A stretch of 5,261 bases of DNA from an uncultured Synechococcus sp. (GTDB lineage: Bacteria > Cyanobacteriota > Cyanobacteriia > PCC-6307 > Cyanobiaceae), in assembly GCA_937975655.1 (NCBI GenBank), contig CALJTZ010000015.1:1-5261 (forward strand). The letters run 5' to 3'. The notes beneath the pieces are model-generated. The model did no database searches. It saw nothing but the letters and a program-made list of their open reading frames with translations, and was not told the origin of the DNA. Both the position numbers and the translations under genes were made by a program. This document shows positions 1-5,261 of this stretch, one piece after another. Position 1 is the stretch's first letter; every line of letters begins with the position of its first letter.

Positions 1-1
1 G

Positions 2-301
2 ATCGAGGCGTGGGCCCCCCTTCTGCTGTTTCGCTGGTACGGCGACGGAGCCCCCGCCAGCGCCCCACCAAGCCAGCTCGATCTCAACCGCGCCGGCGCC
101 GCTGAGCTGGCGCGCAGCCTGCCCCAACTCGGCCAGGAACGCTGCCAGAGGCTGCTGCGAGAGCGGCAACGGGCGCCGTTCCTCGACCTGGCCGATCTGC
201 AGCAGCGGCTGCAGTTGCCCGCGGCGGTGGTGGAACAACTGATTGGCAAGGTGCGCTTCGGCAAGGGTCCGGCCGGGCCTGAATTGCCCCGCTCCGCCTG
301 A
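2..301 (+). CDS. Helix-hairpin-helix (ComEA-like) DNA-binding protein, C-terminal part
   Basis: The frame is open from the window edge and gives 99 residues before TGA; the N-terminus lies outside. Residues 26-36 (LDLNRAGAAEL) match the usual opening of ComEA-type HhH domains (LNLNTA..EEL). A hairpin follows at residues 40-52 (LPQLGQERCQRLL, compare LPGIG...A..II), then APFLDLADL at 58-66, matching the family's GPF..L.DL, and a closing helix to KVRF. HhH domains bind the DNA backbone without sequence specificity. Nothing visible assigns a specific role such as DNA uptake. The upstream part (residues 1-25) is hydrophobic then Ala/Pro-rich, perhaps a linker. The next gene, a GIY-YIG protein, starts 6 nt after the stop, so the two are probably co-transcribed. 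The domain call is firm; the protein's function is unknown. Confidence 0.8.
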   Translation: MEAWAPLLLFRWYGDGAPASAPPSQLDLNRAGAAELARSLPQLGQERCQRLLRERQRAPFLDLADLQQRLQLPAAVVEQLIGKVRFGKGPAGPELPRSA

Positions 302-307
302 GGCTTC

Positions 308-922
308 ATGGCGCCCTCCCCTCAGGCCCGCCAGGGCCAACTGTTCGGCGACGAGACGGGCCTGGGCGGTGGTGCTGGGCACACCCTGCCGCTGCTCGAG
401 CACCAACTGCTGGAGTGGCAGCAGCGCCTGGCGGGCCACCAGAGCCCGCTGTTTGCAGCCGCAGCCCAGGGCCTGGCCAGCGGCACCGCCCAGGGCAGCT
501 TGTTTGCGTCCGCCGGCCAGGCCGGCTTGGCCCTGAGCCTGAATCCGCTAGCCCTGGCGGCCCAACACCTGCAGTTCTGGCGCTGGCCCCAACCCCAGCA
601 GCAAGGAGCGGCCCTGTATTTCGTGCTCGATCAACCGCCCCACCGCCCCGAACCGCTGCTGCTCTACGTGGGCGAAACCGGCCGGGCCGATCAGCGCTGG
701 AAGGGCGAGCACGATTGCAAGAGCTACCTGGCCGCCTACGGCGAAGCCCTGCAGCAGGTGGGCCTGGGCAGCCAGCTCAGCATCCGTTTCTGGAACGACG
801 CCCCGGCCCAGGTGAAACCGCGCCGGGCCCTGGAGCAGGAGCTGATCCGCCACTGGTTGCCGCCGTTCAACAAGGAAACCCGGGGCCGCTGGGCCACACC
901 CTTCACCACCGATCTCGACTGA
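308..922 (+). CDS. GIY-YIG nuclease-domain protein
   Basis: A 204-residue protein. The GIY-YIG fold is in the C-terminal half: ALYFV (102-106) stands for the GIY strand, LLYVGET (118-124) for the YIG strand, R130 follows in RWKGEH, the probable metal-binding Glu is E178 in LEQELI, and N188 is in PPFNKET. All the usual catalytic positions therefore seem present, so an active single-strand or structure-specific endonuclease is plausible. Target and pathway are unknown. Residues 1-90 are low-complexity (Ala, Gln, Gly, Leu) and carry three Q-x-x-L-F peptides (9-13, 45-49, 62-66) resembling beta-clamp-binding motifs. The ATG at 308 is preceded in frame by the stop of the HhH gene at 299-301, so it is the first possible ATG; there is only a weak GAGG-like ribosome site. 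It is not UvrC: it is short and has no UvrB-binding or RNase H-like part. Confidence 0.82.
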   Translation: MAPSPQARQGQLFGDETGLGGGAGHTLPLLEHQLLEWQQRLAGHQSPLFAAAAQGLASGTAQGSLFASAGQAGLALSLNPLALAAQHLQFWRWPQPQQQGAALYFVLDQPPHRPEPLLLYVGETGRADQRWKGEHDCKSYLAAYGEALQQVGLGSQLSIRFWNDAPAQVKPRRALEQELIRHWLPPFNKETRGRWATPFTTDLD

Positions 923-956
923 TCGCCCTACCATCGCGCCCACCCGCGACACCCCG

Positions 957-2447
<1,491 letters not shown>

Positions 2448-2452
2448 ACGGG

Positions 2453-2511
2453 TGGAACCCAGCCGGAGGCTCCCCGTAACCTGAACCCAGCGTCCCCAGC
2501 ACCAGGTTCCA
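2453..2511 (+). promoter_or_regulatory. Inverted and direct repeats in the leader of the small membrane-protein gene
   Basis: The 64-nt gap after pepA contains TGGAACC at 2453-2459 and its exact reverse complement GGTTCCA at 2505-2511, touching the ATG at 2512. AACCTG at 2478-2483 is the reverse complement of CAGGTT at 2503-2508, so the right arm (2503-2511) could pair with either upstream arm but not both. The 9-mer GAACCCAGC occurs twice, at 2455-2463 and 2483-2491. The only Shine-Dalgarno candidate, AGG at 2504-2506, lies in the pairing arm. The repeats are direct observations. Control of translation or of pepA read-through is inference, and the loops are long (19 and 45 nt). Confidence 0.35.
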
Positions 2512-2748
2512 ATGGCCGTTCCCAAGATTCGCTGGTATGTGAAGGCCCAAGCCGGGGTGCTGCTACTGCCGGCGGGTCTGTGCCTGTTCGGCGAAGCGGT
2601 GCAGCGGCGCACGCTGCAGGTGCTGGGCCAGCCCCACGGCCCCTGGTTCTGGTACGGCACCTTGAGCCTGATTGCGATCGTGGCAGGCGTGGGGCTGATG
2701 ATCGAGAGCGGCCTGTTGCGGGGTTACCCCGGCCAGCAACAGCGCTGA
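2512..2748 (+). CDS. Small two-helix membrane protein of unknown function
   Basis: A 78-residue protein with two hydrophobic stretches, about residues 13-30 (AGVLLLPAGLCLFGEAV) and 46-65 (WYGTLSLIAIVAGVGLMIE). They are joined by a polar loop with QRRTLQ and a Gly-Pro-Trp turn, and the tail GYPGQQQR is hydrophilic. The basic N-terminus (KIRWYVK) and short loop suggest a helical hairpin in the cytoplasmic or thylakoid membrane with both ends in the cytoplasm. It looks like one of the small conserved proteins common in picocyanobacteria, but I do not recognise a named family. ATG 2512 has a weak AGG five bases upstream. It follows pepA by 64 nt on the same strand and converges on the leftward gene, with 14 nt between the coding ends. 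Codon use matches its neighbours, supporting a real gene. Confidence 0.7.
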   Translation: MAVPKIRWYVKAQAGVLLLPAGLCLFGEAVQRRTLQVLGQPHGPWFWYGTLSLIAIVAGVGLMIESGLLRGYPGQQQR

Positions 2749-2766
2749 GCCAGGCGCCTGACTCAG
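2745..2766. terminator. Palindrome between convergent genes, candidate bidirectional terminator
   Basis: A 22-nt inverted repeat is centred between 2755 and 2756: CTGAG (2745-2749), then the perfect 10-nt palindrome CAGGCGCCTG (2751-2760), then CTCAG (2762-2766), with one mismatch pair (2750/2761). The stop of the rightward gene (TGA, 2746-2748) and of the leftward gene (TCA on this strand, 2763-2765) occupy mirror positions in the outer arms. A transcript from either strand could fold into the same hairpin. No U-run follows on either side, so intrinsic termination is uncertain. Confidence 0.45.
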
Positions 2767-2963
2767 GCCGCCATCACCCGCGCCGCCGGTACAGCGGAGC
2801 TGCCGAGCACATCCTCCGGCTGCTCCAGGGCATGGATCTGCCAGCGGGCCCGATCGCCGAACTGTGCGAGCAGGCGATCCAGATCGTCAGACGCCTGCTT
2901 GGGGCTCTCGTAGGGGCCGATGTGACGGGTTACCAGGCCGTCCCGAATGGTCAGCAGATACAT
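2763..2963 (-). CDS. Small hypothetical protein, conserved-looking in cyanobacteria
   Basis: From ATG at 2963 this gives 66 residues beginning MYLLTIRDGLVTRHIGPYES; a GTG two codons upstream (2969) would add Met-Cys. The ATG is preferred because AGGTG lies about 6-10 nt upstream of it on this strand. The composition is soluble and compact: a beta-rich start (YLLTIRDGLVTRHIGPY), a helix (PKQASDDLDRLLAQFGD), then RARWQIHALEQPED, which reads as another strand and turn. The last 14 residues are Ala/Val-rich and look variable. I do not recognise a named domain. It lies about 137 nt downstream of msrA in the same direction, behind two terminator-like hairpins, so it probably has its own promoter, although no clear -10/-35 pair is visible. 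Confidence 0.65.
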   Translation of the reverse strand: MYLLTIRDGLVTRHIGPYESPKQASDDLDRLLAQFGDRARWQIHALEQPEDVLGSSAVPAARVMAA

Positions 2964-3013
2964 ACACACACCTGCACCTGAGCTCCATGCAAGTTAGGAG
3001 CAACTGCCCAGAG

Positions 3014-3033
3014 AAAAAAGGGCGGAAACCCGC
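3014..3033 (-). terminator. Second of two tandem intrinsic terminator-like hairpins after msrA
   Basis: On the minus strand GCGG-GTTT-CCGC (complement of 3022-3033) forms a 4-bp GC stem with a 4-nt loop, followed by CC and six T residues (complement of 3014-3019). It is a near-copy, about 30 nt further on, of the hairpin at 3044-3065. The stem is short, so efficiency is uncertain. It lies upstream of the 66-residue gene and would separate it from msrA transcription. Confidence 0.5.
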
Positions 3034-3043
3034 TCCAGCACTC

Positions 3044-3065
3044 AAAAAAGGGGCAGAAACGCTGC
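3044..3065 (-). terminator. First of two tandem intrinsic terminator-like hairpins after msrA
   Basis: On the minus strand GCAG-CGTTT-CTGC (complement of 3053-3065) forms a short stem-loop, followed by CCC and six T residues (complement of 3044-3049), 34 nt after the msrA stop. Compared with the copy at 3014-3033, one stem pair differs on both sides (A-T here, G-C there), so pairing is preserved. A separate 5-bp hairpin, AGCTG/CAGCT with a 4-nt loop, lies just before it at 3066-3079. Confidence 0.5.
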
Positions 3066-3099
3066 AGCTGTCTTCAGCTTTTCCATAGAAAGCCCCTAG

Positions 3100-3729
3100 T
3101 CAGCGGGCCGTGACCCAAGCCCCACTGCTGCGGGCTTGGGGGCCCCACAGGGCATCGAGGCGTTGATCGCGGCCGCAGGCCCAGCGGTAGTACCGATATT
3201 TCACCGCATTGCGCTCTGCGTAATTCTGGTGATAGCTCTCCGCGGGCCAGAAGGTCTGGAGCGGCTTGATCTGCACCTTGAGGGCTGCCACCGGCCGGCC
3301 CAGTTCCTTGGCGGCCGCCTGCAGACTGGCCCGAGCCTGCTGCGCCTGAGCCTCGCCACTGGTGAAGATCACCGGGCGATAGGAGGGGCCACGATCACAG
3401 AACTGGCCGCCCCCATCGGTGGCATCCACGTTGCGCCAATAGGCCCGCAGCAGGGTGGGATAGCTGATCTTGGTGGTGTCAAAGCGCACCTCCACCACCT
3501 CTTGATGGCCCGTGCCACCGGCGGACACCTGCTTGTAGGTGGGGTTCTTGAGGCTGCCGCCGCTGTAACCACTCACGGCCTCCACCACGCCCGGCAGCAC
3601 TTCGAGATCGTGCTCAAGGCACCAGAAGCAGCCGCCGCCGAATACCGCCTCCTCGATGGCGGCCTGGGCCGGGGCACCCAGGCCCAGGAGCACCAACAGC
3701 ACCAGCGCAAGCAGGCGGACACGGCTCAT
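3100..3729 (-). CDS. msrA: Peptide methionine-(S)-S-oxide reductase MsrA, exported form
   Basis: MsrA reduces the S-epimer of methionine sulfoxide in proteins. The frame is 209 residues from ATG 3729. Residues 1-23 form a signal peptide: SRVR, a Leu/Val-rich core, then APAQA-A with an AxA cleavage site. The enzyme therefore probably works in the periplasm or thylakoid lumen. The catalytic motif is GGGCFWC (31-37) with nucleophile C34. The rest follows the family: SGYSGG (53-58), NPTY (62-65), GHQEVVEVRFD (74-84), YRPVIF (117-122) and SYHQNY (165-170). C37, C111 and C185 (in WACGRD) could serve as resolving cysteines. The start ATG overlaps the lpxB stop by 4 nt (ATGA), with no separate ribosome site, so translation is probably coupled. 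No MsrB domain is fused. Identity is very secure and export is likely. Confidence 0.95.
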   Translation of the reverse strand: MSRVRLLALVLLVLLGLGAPAQAAIEEAVFGGGCFWCLEHDLEVLPGVVEAVSGYSGGSLKNPTYKQVSAGGTGHQEVVEVRFDTTKISYPTLLRAYWRNVDATDGGGQFCDRGPSYRPVIFTSGEAQAQQARASLQAAAKELGRPVAALKVQIKPLQTFWPAESYHQNYAERNAVKYRYYRWACGRDQRLDALWGPQARSSGAWVTAR

Positions 3730-4847
3730 GGCAAGGCGTCGAGGATGGCCGCAGCAGCCCGGCGGGTCACGCCGGTGTCCCCCAGGGCCTGATGGAGCCG
3801 ACGGTAGCCAGCTTCGATGCGGCCCCGGGCCTCGGCTGAAGCGAGCAGCGGTAGCGCCTCGGCCACGATCGCCTCGGCGGTGAAGCCGTCCTGCAACAAC
3901 TCGGGCACGAGCCGTTCCCCCAGCACCAGGTTCACCGGGGAGATGTGCTCCACCTGGAAGCGCAGCAGATGCTTGGCCAGCCAGGCCGTGGGGCGGCTCA
4001 CCCGATAGCCCACCACCTGGGGCACCCCCCGCAGGGCCAGCTCCAGATTCACCGTGCCCGACTTGGTGAGGGCGAGATCGGCGGCGGCACAAAGGGTGGG
4101 CCGCAGGCGATCGGCATCGGCCGCCTTCACCACCTCGGCCTTCACCCCCGCCGCCGCCAGCAGCTCCGCCAAGGGCGCCTCGAAGGAGGCCAGGCCCGCC
4201 GGCACCATCACCCGCAACCCCGGCAGGCGACGCTGCAGCTCTGCCGCCGCCGCGGCCAGGGGCGGCAACAGGTAGCGGAGCTCCTGGGTCCGCGAGGCCG
4301 GCAACACCAGCAGCAACTGCTCCCCTGGCTGCAGTCCCAGCGCAGCCCGGGCTGTCTCGCGGCTGGGCAGGTCCACCAGGGTGTCGAGCAGGGGATGCCC
4401 CACCCAGGTGACATCTGCCCCGCGGGCGGCGTAGAAGCGGGCCTCTTCGGGAAAGATGGCCAGGATCTGATCGGTGAAACCGATCAAGCGGGTGGTGCCG
4501 CCATCGCCAATGCGGAACGCCCACTCCTGGGGGGCGATGTAGTACGTGATCGGCACGTGGGGCAAGCGGCGCTTGAGCTTGAGGCCCAGGCCCACGTTCG
4601 CGCCCATGTAATCGATCAACACCACCCCATCGGGAGGCGATTGCGCCAGCCAGCGGTTCACCCGCCGCTGCAGCCGCAGGGTGGGCAGCACCAAAGGCAG
4701 CGCCTCCCAGAGGCCGATGGCCCCCATGGGCGCGGTGTTGGCCAGCAGCCGGGCCCCGGCCCGCTCCATGCGCTCACCACCCAGGGCCACGATCTCGAGC
4801 TGCTGGTCGCGCTCAGCAGCCACCTGCTGCAGGGCCTGCACCAACAG
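3726..4847 (-). CDS. lpxB: Lipid-A-disaccharide synthase LpxB, N-terminus lost at a sequence junction
   Basis: LpxB (glycosyltransferase family 19) joins UDP-2,3-diacylglucosamine and lipid X to make the lipid A disaccharide at the inner membrane. The 373 residues given are those with native sequence character. Counting from the first in-frame ATG (4892), motifs are: ALGGERM (36-42), LIDYMG (92-97) with D94 in the conserved aspartate position, YYIAPQEWAF (117-126), GHPLLDT (165-171), LPASR (197-201), TKSGTVNLELAL (277-288) and PQVVGYRVS (291-299). Missing is the family start, about 15-20 residues with a GEVSGD-like motif that contributes to the active site. The open frame instead runs through unrelated AT-rich sequence (MPSSFVAFV...), which I do not regard as native. 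The function call is secure; as written the enzyme would probably be inactive. The stop overlaps the msrA start. Confidence 0.92.
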   Translation of the reverse strand: MLVQALQQVAAERDQQLEIVALGGERMERAGARLLANTAPMGAIGLWEALPLVLPTLRLQRRVNRWLAQSPPDGVVLIDYMGANVGLGLKLKRRLPHVPITYYIAPQEWAFRIGDGGTTRLIGFTDQILAIFPEEARFYAARGADVTWVGHPLLDTLVDLPSRETARAALGLQPGEQLLLVLPASRTQELRYLLPPLAAAAAELQRRLPGLRVMVPAGLASFEAPLAELLAAAGVKAEVVKAADADRLRPTLCAAADLALTKSGTVNLELALRGVPQVVGYRVSRPTAWLAKHLLRFQVEHISPVNLVLGERLVPELLQDGFTAEAIVAEALPLLASAEARGRIEAGYRRLHQALGDTGVTRRAAAAILDALP

Positions 4848-4862
4848 GTGCTCCTGCACAAG
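4847..4862. other. Abrupt junction between cyanobacterial and AT-rich phage-like DNA
   Basis: Left of this interval, the lpxB frame and GC-rich codons continue up to the leftward LLVQAL, a normal LpxB segment. Right of it, GC falls to about 35-38% in the two lines counted, and a rightward frame with CAA/AAA-type codons begins. The exact base cannot be fixed: CTCCTGCA (4851-4858) is compatible both with LpxB (a Leu-Gln-Glu reading leftward) and with the rightward protein (Ala-Pro-Ala), so a short microhomology may mark the join. No terminal inverted repeat, target duplication or tRNA attachment site is visible here. Confidence 0.85.
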
Positions 4863-4999
4863 ATCCACAAATGCAACAAAAGATGATGGCACAACAGGCG
4901 TTGGATAGACAAAATCAAAAGAAACAATTGCAAGATCAGATTAAGCAAACACAAGAGCAGTTAGCAGATCTACAAAAACAACTGGCAGCTATAAAATGA
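4850..4999 (+). CDS. C-terminal part of a Gln-rich coiled-coil protein, phage-like, 5' end missing
   Basis: Forty-nine residues are readable from the junction to TGA at 4997-4999. They start APAQDPQMQQK, which looks like the inside of a Pro/Gln-rich tail rather than a true start, although an ATG occurs at 4871. Sixteen of 49 residues are glutamine, 13 of them CAA, unlike the GC-ending codons of the cyanobacterial genes. Hydrophobic residues at 18, 27, 31, 38, 41, 45 and 48 fall in a heptad-like pattern with K, D, E and Q between them, so a coiled coil is likely. The stop overlaps the next start (ATGA), as in compact phage operons. Function is unknown. An origin in a tailed phage is inferred from composition, overlap and the neighbouring gene. 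Confidence 0.6.
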   Translation, partial: APAQDPQMQQKMMAQQALDRQNQKKQLQDQIKQTQEQLADLQKQLAAIK

Positions 5000-5261
5000 G
5001 ATTTTTTGAATTTAGTGGCGATGACGAAGGCGACAGATTTGTTATGGTTCTTAGAAACTATATTGGTCGAGCCGCAAGTAAAAAAGCACCTGCTAAATTA
5101 AATTGGAATGGGCTTAATAAAGTACTGGCCACGAATGGTTTTGAGTTAACAGCAGACTACGAAACATTTAAGGCTATGTACGATTCAATCCCAACTATAC
5201 AGCAAATGGTCAAAAATTTTAACGCTGACGGGATTGAATTAAATGTTCCAGGCGCACCAGA
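4996..5261 (+). CDS. Phage-like protein of unknown function, N-terminal part
   Basis: Eighty-eight residues are readable before the window ends, starting MRFFEFSGDDEGDRFVMVLR. It continues with a basic stretch (NYIGRAASKKAPAKLNWNGL, 21-40), then FELTADYETFKAMYDSIP (49-66) and MVKNFNADGIELNVPGAP (71-88), where the Pro/Gly-rich end suggests the start of a disordered tail. From memory the layout resembles small conserved hypothetical proteins of T4-like marine myoviruses, but no search was possible and I give no name. ATG 4996 overlaps the stop of the preceding gene and there is no good Shine-Dalgarno sequence, so translational coupling is likely. Codons are AT-rich (AAA, TTT, GAA, AAT), in sharp contrast with lpxB and msrA. 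Confidence 0.7.
   Translation, partial: MRFFEFSGDDEGDRFVMVLRNYIGRAASKKAPAKLNWNGLNKVLATNGFELTADYETFKAMYDSIPTIQQMVKNFNADGIELNVPGAP

Larger units (their letters stand above)
3014..3068. repeat. Imperfect tandem repeat, two units about 30 nt apart
   Basis: Unit 1 (3014-3039) and unit 2 (3044-3068) both read AAAAAAGGG, then a C(G/A)GAAAC block, then GCT(C/G)CAGC, with small indels between. The two terminator-like hairpins are these units read on the minus strand. The pattern suggests local duplication of a terminator with later drift. Confidence 0.6.

Noticed and set aside
3730..4524. A longer msrA product starting far upstream in the same frame, up to 4524
   Set aside because: The extension is a low-complexity, Gly/Ala/Arg-rich out-of-frame reading of lpxB. 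ATG 3729 begins a clear signal peptide.
4840..4880. A prophage or integron attachment site at the lpxB junction
   Set aside because: No tRNA end, direct repeat or inverted repeat is visible at the join, and the other end of any insertion is outside the window.
3945..4886. Plus-strand open frame of 313 codons opposite lpxB
   Set aside because: Its Gln/His/Gly-rich composition mirrors the lpxB codons on the other strand; it has no recognisable domain and crosses the junction.
4848..4892. The 15 residues MPSSFVAFVDLVQEH as the natural LpxB N-terminus with ATG at 4892
   Set aside because: They do not resemble the conserved LpxB start, have AT-rich codons unlike the rest of the gene, and overlap antisense a better-supported phage-like frame. 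The last few (QEH) may still be native.

Overview
The window has two unlike parts. Positions 1 to about 4850 are very GC-rich (about 70% in a line counted inside pepA) and read as the chromosome of a high-GC picocyanobacterium of the Cyanobium/Synechococcus type. The assignment rests on the leucyl aminopeptidase and lipid-A-disaccharide synthase sequences, the GC-loaded codon use and the small cyanobacterial-style hypothetical genes. It is an inference and was not tested by a search. From about 4850 to 5261 the base composition falls to about 35-38% GC and the codon use changes. Genes there look like marine or freshwater tailed-phage genes.

The left half is transcribed rightward. It holds the end of a helix-hairpin-helix (HhH) DNA-binding protein, a GIY-YIG nuclease-domain protein starting 6 nt later in the same reading frame, the complete M17 leucyl aminopeptidase gene pepA, and a 78-residue two-helix membrane protein. 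The right half is transcribed leftward. It holds lpxB (lipid A synthesis, 5' end missing), msrA (exported methionine sulfoxide reductase, start overlapping the lpxB stop), and a 66-residue conserved-looking small protein. The two gene trains converge at about 2745-2766, where a near-perfect palindrome contains both stop codons. Two tandem, sequence-related terminator-like hairpins, each followed by six U residues, lie after msrA.

The HhH/GIY-YIG pair points to a DNA-processing function. The nuclease carries three Q-x-x-L-F motifs in its N-terminal arm that resemble sliding-clamp-binding peptides. PepA handles peptide turnover. lpxB and msrA are translationally coupled, joining outer-membrane lipid synthesis to repair of oxidised methionine outside the cytoplasm.

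The main anomaly is at about 4847-4862. The lpxB reading frame loses its conserved N-terminus (the GEVSGD region of the family) and runs into AT-rich phage-like coding sequence. Two overlapping rightward phage-like genes continue to the window edge. An assembly or library chimera is the simplest explanation. A real insertion that destroys lpxB is the alternative. I see no clear new defence or mobile system, no tRNA or rRNA gene, no CRISPR array and no insertion sequence.
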